Of a stretch of 64,000 nt of DNA, positions 11,218-19,786 are shown piece after piece. The DNA lies in contig NZ_JBEJGX010000003.1 of assembly GCF_040253635.1 (NCBI RefSeq), forward strand, positions 6,225,501 through 6,289,500, in the 5' to 3' direction. A program made the translations under genes and the position numbers. Under the pieces are notes generated by a model. That model worked only from the letters and a program-made list of their open reading frames with translations, was not told where the DNA came from and made no database searches. The first letter of the stretch is position 1, and each line of letters starts with the position of its first letter. The stretch comes from Streptomyces sp. Edi2 (GTDB taxonomy: Bacteria > Actinomycetota > Actinomycetes > Streptomycetales > Streptomycetaceae).

Positions 11218-11291
11218 AGAAAAATAGAGCGACTGAAAAATTGCAATGCCCCCAAAATTTAATGGAGCCCAAAGAAAGGTAGGGTGAGGGC
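11218..11291. promoter_or_regulatory. AT-rich divergent promoter/operator region of the ABC operon and tetR
   Basis: 74 bp that are unusually AT-rich for this DNA, between divergent genes. It holds the 8-bp palindrome ATTGCAAT (11240-11247), the run CCCCCAAAATTTAATGG, and a -10-like TAGGGT (11280-11285) 6 bp before the tetR ATG. A self-regulating TetR repressor would be expected to bind here; no long operator palindrome is obvious. Confidence 0.45.
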
Positions 11292-11933
11292 ATGGCAGAA
11301 GGGCTCAGGGAGCGGAAGAAGCGGCAGACCCGCCAGTACATCTCGGACGTGGCCACCGGCCTGTTCCTGGAGCGGGGCTTCGACGCGGTGACCATCGCGG
11401 AGGTCGCCGAGGCCGCGGATGTCTCCGTGAACACCGTCTACAACTACTTCCCGGCCAAGGAAGACCTCTTCTTCGACCGGAGCAAGGGCGTCGTGGACCG
11501 GCTCTCGCGCTTTGTGCGCGGCCGGGCGGCCGGGGAGTCCGCGGCCGCCGCCGTGCTGCGGGAGCTGCGCGACGAGGTCGAGGCGGTCTCGCCGCGGGTG
11601 GGGCTGATGGAGGGTTACGACCAGTTCATGCGGGTGGTGCACGGGGCGCCCGCTCTCAAGGCCCGCCTCTGGTACATGCAGCAGGAGACCCATCTCAACC
11701 TGGAGGAAACGCTGCGGGAGGAGACCGGCGCCGCGGCCGGCGATCCGCTGCCGGGCCTGATGGCGGGCCAGATCGGCTGGGTGCACCAGAGCCTGATGGG
11801 CTGGATCACGCACCAGATGCTCGCCGGGCGCAAACCCGCCGAGGCCTCCCGGGAGGCTCTGGTCCTGCTCGACGAGATGGCGGAGCTGCTGGGGGAGAAG
11901 GTCCTCAACTACGCCGTACGGGCGACCGACTGA
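11292..11933 (+). CDS. TetR-family transcriptional regulator
   Basis: 213-residue repressor. The N-terminal helix-turn-helix is canonical (TRQYISDVATGLFLERGFDA, then VAEAADVSVNTVYNYFPAKEDLFFD). The C-terminal ligand-binding domain shows no family-specific marker. It is divergently transcribed from the ABC exporter and adenosyltransferase operon, the usual place for a repressor of such an exporter. The TAGGGT six bases before the ATG suggests a leaderless or nearly leaderless transcript. Confidence 0.93.
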   Translation: MAEGLRERKKRQTRQYISDVATGLFLERGFDAVTIAEVAEAADVSVNTVYNYFPAKEDLFFDRSKGVVDRLSRFVRGRAAGESAAAAVLRELRDEVEAVSPRVGLMEGYDQFMRVVHGAPALKARLWYMQQETHLNLEETLREETGAAAGDPLPGLMAGQIGWVHQSLMGWITHQMLAGRKPAEASREALVLLDEMAELLGEKVLNYAVRATD

Positions 11934-12089
11934 CGGCGGGCTGTCCGGATCCGCGCGCCGCCCGCGGGCCCCGTCGGTGTGACGTCCGTCATCTGAGACG
12001 TGACGCGCATCTCTTACCCTCCAAACGATCGCTCACGAGCGCTAACGTCACCCAGGACCGTCAAATGCACAGGGTGTGAGGGGACAGCA

Positions 12090-12938
12090 GTGGCAAAGAA
12101 GCTCGCCGTCATCGGGGCCGGACTCATGGGGTCCGGTATCGCGCAGGTCTCCGCCCAGGCGGGCTGGGACGTGGTTCTCCGCGATGTGACGGACGGGGCG
12201 CTGGCCCGGGGCAAGGGCGGTATCGAGGCCTCGTTCGAGAAGTTCGTCGCCAAGGGCAAGCTGCCGGCGGCCGACGCCGAGCAGGCGCTGGCCCGCATCA
12301 CCACCACGACCGACCTGGAGGCCGTCGCCGACGCCGATATCGTCGTCGAGGCCGTCTTCGAGCGGATCGATGTCAAGCGCGAGATCTTCCAGTCGCTGGA
12401 CAAGCTCGTCAAGGACGAGGCGGTGCTGGCCTCCAACACCTCGGCCATCCCGATCACCAAGATCGCCGCGGTCACCTCCCGTCCTGAGCGGGTCGTCGGT
12501 ACGCACTTCTTCTCGCCGGTGCCGATGATGCAGCTGTGCGAGCTGGTCCGCGGCTACAAGACCAGCGACGAAGCCCTGGCCACCGCCCGGCAGTTCGCCG
12601 AGTCGGTCGGCAAGACCTGCGTGGTCGTCAACCGCGATGTGGCCGGCTTTGTCACCACGCGCCTGATCTCGGCACTGGTCGTCGAGGCCGCCAAGCTCTA
12701 CGAAGCGGGCGTGGCCAGCGTCGAGGACATCGACACCGCCTGCAAGTTGGGCTTCGGCCATGCGATGGGACCGCTGGCCACCGCCGACCTGACGGGCGTC
12801 GACATCCTGCTGCACGCCACCGACAACATCTACACCGAGTCCCAGGACGAGAAGTTCGCACCGCCGGAGATCATGCGGCGAATGGTCGATGCGGGCGATA
12901 TCGGTCGCAAGAGTGGGCAGGGCTTCTACGAGCACTGA
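12090..12938 (+). CDS. 3-hydroxybutyryl-CoA dehydrogenase
   Basis: 282-residue NAD(P)-dependent oxidoreductase that interconverts acetoacetyl-CoA and 3-hydroxybutyryl-CoA. Rossmann motif GAGLMGSGIAQVSAQAGW at residues 9-26, catalytic His in VVGTHFFSPVPMMQLCEL with Glu in the same stretch, conserved Asn in NRDVAGFVTTRL, C-terminal domain with GFGHAMGPLATADLTG. The GTG at 12090 is chosen because GAGGGGA precedes it and the product starts at the Rossmann fold; the frame is open upstream to 12000. It probably acts with the thiolase at 30.9 kb in C4 acyl-CoA metabolism. Confidence 0.94.
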   Translation: MAKKLAVIGAGLMGSGIAQVSAQAGWDVVLRDVTDGALARGKGGIEASFEKFVAKGKLPAADAEQALARITTTTDLEAVADADIVVEAVFERIDVKREIFQSLDKLVKDEAVLASNTSAIPITKIAAVTSRPERVVGTHFFSPVPMMQLCELVRGYKTSDEALATARQFAESVGKTCVVVNRDVAGFVTTRLISALVVEAAKLYEAGVASVEDIDTACKLGFGHAMGPLATADLTGVDILLHATDNIYTESQDEKFAPPEIMRRMVDAGDIGRKSGQGFYEH

Positions 12939-13085
12939 GGCCGCGTCAGCCCCCTCGGGCCGGCGGTGTCGCCCCGAGGGGTGAATTCGGTATCGGTTCG
13001 CTTACAGGCGGCAACTTCGCCGCATGAGAGGCAGTCAGTTCTGTAGACGTCCAGGCGTCACCACCCATGACATCGGGGAGCGCAT

Positions 13086-13409
13086 ATGCACATCAGGGGC
13101 GACCACGCCGAGCTGGTCGTCGGGGGCCGCCTCGACGTCCGCAGCGCGGCGGACGCCCGTACGGCCCTGCACGCTGCCGTCGACTCCGGTCGGGGCGATC
13201 TCGTGCTGGACCTGACCGAGCTGGATTCCTGGGACGCCACCGGCCTGGGCGTGATCATGGGCGCGCACCGCCGCGCCGGCCGGGTGGGCCGCAGGCTGGT
13301 GTTGCGCGGCGTGCCGCCCCAGATGCAGCGCCTGCTCGTCGCCACCCGGCTGCACCGCATCCTCGCCATCGAGGGCGGCATCGAGGCGGAATCACTCCCG
13401 CGGGTGTGA
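13086..13409 (+). CDS. STAS-domain anti-sigma-factor antagonist
   Basis: 107-residue single STAS domain, like SpoIIAA or BldG. Such proteins bind an anti-sigma kinase unless phosphorylated. The phosphorylation loop reads DATGLGVIMGAHR in place of the common DSSGLGV: the second residue of the pair, the phospho-acceptor in SpoIIAA, is Thr and so remains available. The ATG has a CGGGGAG ribosome-binding site. No anti-sigma or sigma gene is adjacent, so the partner is elsewhere. Confidence 0.9.
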   Translation: MHIRGDHAELVVGGRLDVRSAADARTALHAAVDSGRGDLVLDLTELDSWDATGLGVIMGAHRRAGRVGRRLVLRGVPPQMQRLLVATRLHRILAIEGGIEAESLPRV

Positions 13410-13802
13410 GGCGGGCGCGGCGGGCCGCCCGGTGTCCTGTACATGGGGCCGGTGTCTCGCATCCCGGTCGGGCCTCCCGCTCGCGGGTCAGGCCTCCCGC
13501 GCGCGGTCCGGGGCGTTCCCGGGCGATCAGGATCGCGCCCGAAGCGTGACGAAAGCTGAAGAGCCGGGCCAAGGAAATGTCGTAAACCGCGTGATACCGA
13601 CCAATCCGGGAAGTTCCGGTCAGGACCGGCCCCCGGTGGTGCACCCGCCCGCTCTCCAGGTCTAAGGTTCGGTTCCCGCCCGTATGTCATCATCCGCGGC
13701 GGGCACCGGACCAGACGCGACGGCTGAGGACGACCTGCCGGAGCCGGGGGAGTGCGGACGGCCGGAAGCGCAGTCGGCACGCCAGATCTGGGAGCTTGCA
13801 GC
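13410..13802 (+). other. 393-bp gap before the NTPase gene
   Basis: Non-coding stretch. It contains two tandem copies of a 20-bp unit beginning GGCCTCCCGC (13471-13490 and 13491-13510). Short open frames cross it without ribosome-binding sites. A TAAGGT sequence near 13664 could be a -10 box, but no -35 partner was found. A GGGAG ribosome-binding site ends the gap. Confidence 0.5.
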
Positions 13803-16430
13803 ATGGACCCGAACAGCCACCGGGGACCCGAGGAGTACGGCGAGCAGGACAGACCCGCCGGGCCGCCGGCCCCCGCGTCCGGCGGCGCGCGCAGCGGCTC
13901 GGGCGGGCCCGCCCGCGTCGTCCGTCTCGTCTCGGGCGCCTACCTCGTCACCGTCAACCCGGTCGACGGCAGCGAAATAGAACCCTGCCCGCCCGGGGAG
14001 CGCCCCGAGGCACCCAGCAGGCTCGACCCGCAGGAACGCGCCGCGGCCGCCCGCGCCGCCGCGCCCCCGGTGCCCCCGGGCCCGCCCGGGTCCGACGGGC
14101 CCGAGAGCGTGCTCGAAGAGCGCACCGAGGACACCGAACGCCTGGTCCGGCTGCTCTCCCGCGGCCGCTCGGTACGCGTCACCGGCCCCTCCGGCTCGGG
14201 CCGCACCCGGCTGCTGGACGCCGTCGCCACCGCCTGCGCCGACCTCGCCCCCGACGGCGTCATCCGGCTCTCCGGCTACCACCGCACCGTCACCGACCTG
14301 CTGTACGCGCTGCACGCCGCCGTGTACCGGGCTCCGCAGCACCGCCCCGACCGGGCCGAACTGCAGCGCCTGATCGTGCAGATCGGCGCCATCGTCGTCC
14401 TGGACGACCTGGAATTCGGCGGCTCCGCGCTCGACGAACTGCTCGACGCCACCCCTGAATGCGCCTTCCTGATCGCCGCCACTCCCGACGTCGCGGCCCC
14501 CAACCCCGGCTCGCACCTCGAAGAGGTCTTCCTCGGCGGTCTCGGCCGGGCCGGCTGCGCCCGGCTGCTGGAGCGCGCCGTGGACCGGCCGCTCACCGAC
14601 GACGAGGAGGCCTGGTCCGCCGACCTCTGGTTCGAGTCCGAGGGGCTGCCGCTGCGCTTCGTCCAGGCCGCCGCGCTGCTGCGGCAGCGGGACCGGATGC
14701 GGGAGGCACCGGGTGCCCTCGACGACGGCTACGGCCTCTTCCCCGAGGAGGGGGCGGCCGGCGCCGGCACGGCGGCAGGCATCGCCACCGGGGCCGGCAC
14801 CGATACCGCTGCCGATGCCTCCGACGCCGGGCCGGGCGAGCAGGCCGAGGTGCCCTTGCCGTCCCTCGGCGAGGCCGCCGCGCCCGCCCCGCTGCTCGCG
14901 TCGCGGCTGGGCGCCGCCGCCCAGGAGACGCTGCGCTTCGCCGTCGCGCTCGGCGGTGAGCTGCCCCACCAGGCGCATCTGCCGGCCCTCACCCAGGACA
15001 CCCACGCCGACGCCGCCCTCGGCGAGCTGCTGGCCTGCGGCCTGATCACCCCGGTCGGCAGCCACTACCGGCTCGCCGCCACCGTCCAGGAGCAGTTGGA
15101 GGCGGCCGGCTACGCGGAGGGCGCGGCCGCACGGGCGCACACCGCCGCTCAGCACTACGCCTGGTGGGCCGGTCACCCCTCGGTCACCCCCGAGCGGGTC
15201 GCCGCCGAATCCGATGTGGCGCTGGCAGCCATGGGCGCACTGACCGGAAGCCGGGAGAGCGGGCACGCCAGCGCGGCCGTGCTGCTCGCCCGTACGGCCG
15301 CCCCGGCGTTCGCTGCCGCCCTGCACTGGAACGCGTGGGAGCGCAGCCTGCGGCACGGCCAGGAGGCCGCGCGGCTGGCCGGGGAGGTAGCCGAAGAGGC
15401 CTACTTCCACCACGAGCTGGGCGTACTGGCGCTGTGCACCGGCAGCCTGGACCGGGCGCGCGCCGAGCTGGAGGCGTCCATCGGGCTGCGTGGGGTGCTC
15501 TCCGACCGCAATGGCGCGGTGGCCGGACGGCGTGCCCTGGCGCTGGTCACCGACCGTTCGCGGGCCGAAGCTGCCGCGGCGGCCACCACCGCGTTCCCGC
15601 AGGCGGCCGGCGCGGTCTCCGCCCGGAAAACGGAGGCCTCGAAGAAGCCGGCCGCCACACCGCGCGACACCGCCGCGACCGCCAAGCTGCGGGCGGCACG
15701 CGCCGAGGAGACCGCGGCCACGATCACCGCCCGGGGCGCCTCGGCGACCGCCGCCACCACGGCCGTCCCGGCCGTGGCCGGGAGCGGCACCAAGACCGGC
15801 AAGGGCGCTCTGCGGGTGTTCGGCGGGGCGCGCCGCAATGTCGTGGCCGCGGGCGCCGGCGCGCTGCTGGCGGCCGTCCTCGGCACCGTCGTCACCCTCG
15901 GGGCGACCGGTGGTGACCACCCGCACGACGACAAGGTCAGCACCGAGCAGACCACGGACGACGGCGACAGCAGCGACCTGCCGGCCGAACAGCCCGCCAC
16001 GGGCTCCAGCCTGCCGCCCACCGGCCCCGGCACCTCCCGGCCCGGCACCCCCGCCACCTCGCAGAGCCCGTCGCCGTCCGTCAGCGACCCCGCCACCAGT
16101 GGCTCGCCCACCGATCCCAGCACATCGCCGACGGACCCGACGACCGGCCCGACCGAGCCGACCGGGCGGCCCACCACGCCCACCGGCCGGCCGACCCACA
16201 CCCGCCCGCCGACGGACGACCCGTCGGACCCGACACCGACGGACGACCCGACGGACACCTCGCCGGATCCGACGCCCACCGACGACCCCGGCACGGGCAA
16301 GCCGACGACACAGAGCCCGTCGCAGTCGGTCGCCAACCCCTCCGGCAGCTCCTCCGGCGGCAGTGGCTCCGCTCCGTCGGACGGAACGGCCCCCTCCGGC
16401 TCCGGTACGCAGAGCGCCCCGGCCGGCTGA
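13803..16430 (+). CDS. Membrane-anchored NTPase with extracellular Ser/Thr/Pro-rich tail
   Basis: 875-residue protein of unknown role. Residues 1-100 are low-complexity; an AAA/STAND-like ATPase domain follows with GPSGSGRTRLLDAVA as the P-loop (the usual Lys is Arg) and AIVVLDDLEF as Walker B. A helical and Ala-rich region comes next, then one membrane segment (about residue 680-703, NVVAAGAGALLAAVLGTVVT), and about 170 residues of S/T/P/D-rich tail presumably outside the cell. The ATG at 13803 has GGGAG eight bases upstream; the GTG at 13752 has none. It follows the STAS gene. Confidence 0.85.
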   Translation: MDPNSHRGPEEYGEQDRPAGPPAPASGGARSGSGGPARVVRLVSGAYLVTVNPVDGSEIEPCPPGERPEAPSRLDPQERAAAARAAAPPVPPGPPGSDGPESVLEERTEDTERLVRLLSRGRSVRVTGPSGSGRTRLLDAVATACADLAPDGVIRLSGYHRTVTDLLYALHAAVYRAPQHRPDRAELQRLIVQIGAIVVLDDLEFGGSALDELLDATPECAFLIAATPDVAAPNPGSHLEEVFLGGLGRAGCARLLERAVDRPLTDDEEAWSADLWFESEGLPLRFVQAAALLRQRDRMREAPGALDDGYGLFPEEGAAGAGTAAGIATGAGTDTAADASDAGPGEQAEVPLPSLGEAAAPAPLLASRLGAAAQETLRFAVALGGELPHQAHLPALTQDTHADAALGELLACGLITPVGSHYRLAATVQEQLEAAGYAEGAAARAHTAAQHYAWWAGHPSVTPERVAAESDVALAAMGALTGSRESGHASAAVLLARTAAPAFAAALHWNAWERSLRHGQEAARLAGEVAEEAYFHHELGVLALCTGSLDRARAELEASIGLRGVLSDRNGAVAGRRALALVTDRSRAEAAAAATTAFPQAAGAVSARKTEASKKPAATPRDTAATAKLRAARAEETAATITARGASATAATTAVPAVAGSGTKTGKGALRVFGGARRNVVAAGAGALLAAVLGTVVTLGATGGDHPHDDKVSTEQTTDDGDSSDLPAEQPATGSSLPPTGPGTSRPGTPATSQSPSPSVSDPATSGSPTDPSTSPTDPTTGPTEPTGRPTTPTGRPTHTRPPTDDPSDPTPTDDPTDTSPDPTPTDDPGTGKPTTQSPSQSVANPSGSSSGGSGSAPSDGTAPSGSGTQSAPAG

Positions 16431-16470
16431 CGGCGCCCCGCACCCTCCCGGCCGGCGGTCGGGCAGCAGA

Positions 16471-16512
16471 CAGCGCGAGGGCCCGGTACACACGTACCGG
16501 GCCCTCGCGCTG
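16471..16512. terminator. Bidirectional terminator between the NTPase gene and nucS
   Basis: Perfect 19-bp stem starting CAGCGCGAGGGCCCGGTAC, with a 4-nt loop (ACAC, 16490-16493). It lies between two convergent genes, 40 bp after one stop codon and 40 bp before the other, and can serve both. Confidence 0.92.
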
Positions 16513-16551
16513 TGCGCGTACTGTGCGGCCGCCGCGCCCGGGGCCGCGGGG

Positions 16552-17214
16552 TCAGAACAGCCGCAGCTTGTCGTCCTCGATGCCACGCAGCGCGTCATAG
16601 TCCAGGACGACGCAGCCGATACCGCGGTCGGTGGCCAGCACCCGCGCCTGCGGCTTGATCTCCTGCGCCGCGAAGATGCCCTTCACCGGCGCCAAGTGCG
16701 GGTCGCGGTTGAGGAGTTCGAGATAGCGGGTGAGCTGCTCGACACCGTCGATCTCACCACGCCGCTTGATCTCGACGGCGACGGTCTGGTTGTCGGCGTC
16801 CCGGCACAAGATATCCACCGGGCCGATGGCAGTGGGGTATTCACGCCGAATCAGCGAGTATCCCTCGCCCAAGGTTTCGATCCGGTCCGCCAGCAGCTCC
16901 TGGAGGTGCGCCTCCACCCCGTCCTTGATGAGCCCCGGGTCGACGCCGAGCTCGTGCGAGGAGTCGTGCATGACCTCCTCGAGGGTGATGATCAGCTTCT
17001 CGCCCCCCTTGTTCACGACCGTCCACACCTCCCCGTCGCCCTCCTTGAGAGTGCAGGGCGGCGACATCCAGTTGAGGGGTTTGTAGGCCCGGTCGTCCGC
17101 GTGAATGGAGACGGAGCCGTCCGCTTTCACCAGGATGAGGCGGGGGGCCGAGGGGAGATGGGCAGTGAGCCGGCCCGCGTAGTCCACGGAGCAGCGGGCG
17201 ATGACGAGACGCAT
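16552..17214 (-). CDS. nucS: Mismatch-specific endonuclease NucS (EndoMS)
   Basis: 220-residue nuclease that cuts both strands at mismatched bases and replaces MutS/MutL-type repair in actinobacteria. The N-terminal dimerisation domain is followed by the RecB-like nuclease core with GPVDILC (Asp134) and AVEIKRRG (Glu148, Lys150); the spacing of 14 and 2 residues matches the family's catalytic D-E-K. The C-terminus DDKLRLF (KLRLF at 216-220) fits the clamp-binding tail. A TAGCGT -10-like box ends 8 bp before the ATG, suggesting a leaderless transcript. A terminator shared with the NTPase gene follows. Confidence 0.97.
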   Translation of the reverse strand: MRLVIARCSVDYAGRLTAHLPSAPRLILVKADGSVSIHADDRAYKPLNWMSPPCTLKEGDGEVWTVVNKGGEKLIITLEEVMHDSSHELGVDPGLIKDGVEAHLQELLADRIETLGEGYSLIRREYPTAIGPVDILCRDADNQTVAVEIKRRGEIDGVEQLTRYLELLNRDPHLAPVKGIFAAQEIKPQARVLATDRGIGCVVLDYDALRGIEDDKLRLF

Positions 17215-17222
17215 GGGGTGAA

Positions 17223-17228
17223 ACGCTA
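17223..17228 (-). promoter_or_regulatory. Putative -10 box of a leaderless nucS transcript
   Basis: Reading on the minus strand, TAGCGT is followed by 8 bases and the nucS ATG. No ribosome-binding site precedes the ATG, so transcription probably starts at or next to the start codon. No good -35 box was found. Confidence 0.45.
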
Positions 17229-17463
17229 CTCGACCGGAGGCCCCCCACGCGATTCGCCCTGGACCACCGGGCCTTTACGGGGGAAATCCCCGCACCCCCG
17301 GCGCTCACCAATGGCCGGTTGTATGTGCAATCTCCTGGTGCGGGCACCTTGCGCGGCATACCGTTACAGCGGGGGGTTGTGAATCGAACACGCTCCGTCG
17401 CAATGCCCCCAGTCCCGTCCCTAGGCCCCGTCCGTCCCGGCGGGGCCGCGAGAGGAGAACCTC

Positions 17464-17856
17464 ATGTCGCTCGACGTCTCACCGGCCCTCCTCGAACAGG
17501 CCGAGCGAGGCGAGGTCGACGAAGCTGCATTTGTCGACTGCGTCCGGACCTCCCTGCCCTACGCATGGGGGATGATCAGCTCTCTGGTGGCCCAGCTGAA
17601 GGTGGACGGCGGAGAGTTCGCCGACAATCAGACGCCGCCGCCGGACGAGCAGGCACGCGGCCAGCTGCTGCGCGCACTGGCGAGTGACGCCATCCGTGGT
17701 TCCCTTGAGCGCCACTTCGGTGTGCGGCTCGCCTTTCAGAACTGCCACCGTGTCGCGGTTTTCCCGCTCGACCCGGTGGTGGACGACCGACTGGCCCGTT
17801 TCACGTCCATCCGGGGTCAGCTGCTGAACCAGTCGCCCGAACTCCGCGACTGCTGA
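17464..17856 (+). CDS. SCO5389-family protein, function unknown
   Basis: 130-residue soluble protein of a small Streptomyces-specific family. It has LPYAWGMISSLVAQLKVDGGEFADN, DEQARGQLLRALASDAIRGSLERHFGV and AFQNCHRVAVFPLD, which look like a compact helical protein. No catalytic motif or membrane segment was seen. The ATG has an excellent ribosome-binding site (AGAGGAGAAC). It is divergent from nucS, the neighbour it also has in other streptomycetes. Confidence 0.88.
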   Translation: MSLDVSPALLEQAERGEVDEAAFVDCVRTSLPYAWGMISSLVAQLKVDGGEFADNQTPPPDEQARGQLLRALASDAIRGSLERHFGVRLAFQNCHRVAVFPLDPVVDDRLARFTSIRGQLLNQSPELRDC

Positions 17857-18070
17857 ACGGAGTTGCTGCCGCTGCGCACACGGTGATGACCAGCACCGTG
17901 CCGGTGCGCCAGCGGCAGCACCACTCACCGCAGGGCGACCGTTCGCTCGTACCGCTCCCTCGTACGGCGCCCCTGCACCCTCCTGCTACCGCATCGCAGG
18001 CACCGTCACCGGCACCCGCGCGCGGTATCCACACCCGGCCTCCGCCTGCCGTCCGCCCTGCCGGGCCCGG

Positions 18071-19120
18071 TCACTCCAGCTGCGACAGCACCTCCGTGCC
18101 CAGCCTGCGGACGTTCTCCTCCGTCGCCGCAAGGTCGCCGGAGCCCTCGACGAGCAGTGCGAAGCGTGTGATGCCCGTGCGCTCCGAGGTCGCCGCCAGC
18201 CGGTCCGCGCACCACTGCGGCGGGCCGACGGGGTGCAGCCCGCACAGCAACTCCGTATAGGCCAGCGGATCGCGCATCGCGCGATAGCGGCCGTCGACCG
18301 TCACATGGGCGCCCAGGCCCTGCCGCAGCCAGCCGGGCATCGCCTTCGTCAGGGTCTCCCGCGCGGCCTCGCGGTCGTCGGCGATCTGCACCACGCCGGC
18401 CGAGACATGCGCGGCCGCGGCCACCTCGTCGCCGTCCAGCCCGGCCTCCCGCGCGGTCGTCCGCCACAGGGCGACCATCTCCGCCTTCTCCTCGTCGCCG
18501 CAGTGCATGCCCAGCAGCATCGGCAGCCCGCGCGCGGCAGCCGTGCGCACCGACGAGGGGGAGGTGCAGGCGACCACGACCGGCGGGCCCGGCGGCCCGG
18601 CACCCGGATCGTCCGGAACGGTCAGCGCCTCGGCCGGACGCGGTACCACCGCCACTTCGCGGAACGTATAGCGCTTGCCCTGCGCGCCGACCCGGGGCTC
18701 CCGCAGCCAGCGCATCAGCAGATCGAGCGATTCCGGGAAGCCGTGGTCATACGCTTCGAGTCCGGAACCGAACACCTCCAGATCGACCCACGGACCGCCC
18801 CGGCCGACGCCGAGGGTGAACCGTCCGTCGGAGGTGAGATGCAGCAGCGCCGCCTGCTCACCGAGTGCCACCGGATGCTGGGTCGGCAGCACGCTCACCG
18901 CCGTCCCGACCCCGATCCTGCGGGTCCGGCCCAGCAGCAGCCCGGCCAGCGTCGCCGCGTTCGGGCAGACGCCGTAGGGTACGAAGTGGTGTTCCGCCAG
19001 CCAGACATCGTCGAGTCCGGCCTCCTCCGCGACCTCCGCGGAGCGCACCGCGCGGTGCAGTGCTTCCCCCTGTCCCTGACCGGGGAATTGAGCGGCCAGG
19101 ATGAAAGCCCCAACGCGCAT
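18071..19120 (-). CDS. LLM-class (luciferase-like) flavin-dependent oxidoreductase
   Basis: 349-residue TIM-barrel protein of the bacterial-luciferase family, likely an FMN or F420-dependent monooxygenase or reductase. Markers are AAQFPGQGQGEALHRAV, LDDVWLAEHHFVPYGVCPN, VGTAVSVLPTQHPVALGEQAALL and GRFTLGVGRGGPWVDLEVFG. The frame is open to 19579, but the ATG at 19120 is the start because GAGGAGG lies just upstream and the barrel begins there. Substrate unknown. It stands alone, divergent from the small Cys/His protein gene. Confidence 0.9.
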   Translation of the reverse strand: MRVGAFILAAQFPGQGQGEALHRAVRSAEVAEEAGLDDVWLAEHHFVPYGVCPNAATLAGLLLGRTRRIGVGTAVSVLPTQHPVALGEQAALLHLTSDGRFTLGVGRGGPWVDLEVFGSGLEAYDHGFPESLDLLMRWLREPRVGAQGKRYTFREVAVVPRPAEALTVPDDPGAGPPGPPVVVACTSPSSVRTAAARGLPMLLGMHCGDEEKAEMVALWRTTAREAGLDGDEVAAAAHVSAGVVQIADDREAARETLTKAMPGWLRQGLGAHVTVDGRYRAMRDPLAYTELLCGLHPVGPPQWCADRLAATSERTGITRFALLVEGSGDLAATEENVRRLGTEVLSQLE

Positions 19121-19303
19121 CGCTCTCTGCCTCCTCGCAGCCGACGCGACTCCCCACAGGCAACAACGTGTGACACGTGCCAAGGGCACGGCCTGACGCG
19201 AAATTTCCTGATGATCGCAGAATCCTGCCGAGCGGCGTCCACCCCTGACCGCGCCGCGTACGCTGGTGACAGCCCGTGACTCCGTACATATCCGAGGTGT
19301 TCT

Positions 19304-19651
19304 GTGTCCCCGCGCCGAAACCGCCAGCACGGCGGTGCGAAGCCCTTTGACCGCACGGGCGGTGACCCCTACGGCCGGATGGGGTCGCCTCCCGGCAGCG
19401 GCGGCTGGGAGACCGCCGAGGAGTGGCGCGGCGAGGACTGGGTCGTGCGGCACGTCGGGGGCGGCGGCGCGGCCAAGCGCTACCGCTGCCCCGGCTGCGA
19501 CCAGGAGATCCCGCCCGGGGTCCCGCATGTGGTCGCCTGGCCGCAGCACGGCGACGTCGACGACCGCCGGCACTGGCACAAGGCGTGCTGGAACGCACGG
19601 GACCGCCGGAGCGCGCGGCTCCAGCGGTCCCGTAACGCGCCCCGTTACTAG
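19304..19651 (+). CDS. Small Cys/His protein, likely zinc-binding
   Basis: 115-residue protein. The disordered N-terminus (residues 1-40) precedes a compact domain with YRCPGCDQEIPPGVPHVVAWP and then HWHKACW: two Cys, two His and a third Cys in the order C-x2-C-x8-H...H-x-H-x3-C, which suits one zinc ion. Relatives are often labelled ATP/GTP-binding protein; I see no nucleotide motif. GTG start with GAGGT five bases upstream. Function unknown. Confidence 0.82.
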   Translation: MSPRRNRQHGGAKPFDRTGGDPYGRMGSPPGSGGWETAEEWRGEDWVVRHVGGGGAAKRYRCPGCDQEIPPGVPHVVAWPQHGDVDDRRHWHKACWNARDRRSARLQRSRNAPRY

Positions 19652-19735
19652 GGCAGTTACTTCTTTTTGAAGCTCAGGGCAGCATCCTGCCCGCTCCTCG
19701 GCGCCCGGGGGCGCCGGTGCGGCCGGACCGTCTCG

Positions 19736-19786
19736 GACGTCACTGACTCCGACGTCACTGACTCCGACGTCACTGACTCAGACGTC
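19736..19786 (+). repeat. 15-bp tandem repeat over the stop codon of an ABC permease gene
   Basis: The unit GACGTCACTGACTCC occurs at 19736, 19751 and 19766 (the last ending in A instead of C), plus GACGTC at 19781. On the minus strand the copy nearest the gene supplies the last two codons (Asp-Val) and the TGA of the permease; the other copies have GGA at the stop position. Confidence 0.9.

Noticed and set aside
13662..16598. Minus-strand open frame of 978 codons opposite the NTPase gene
   Set aside because: Gly/Arg-rich shadow frame that runs across the terminator at 16471-16512 and past both gene ends; no recognisable protein.
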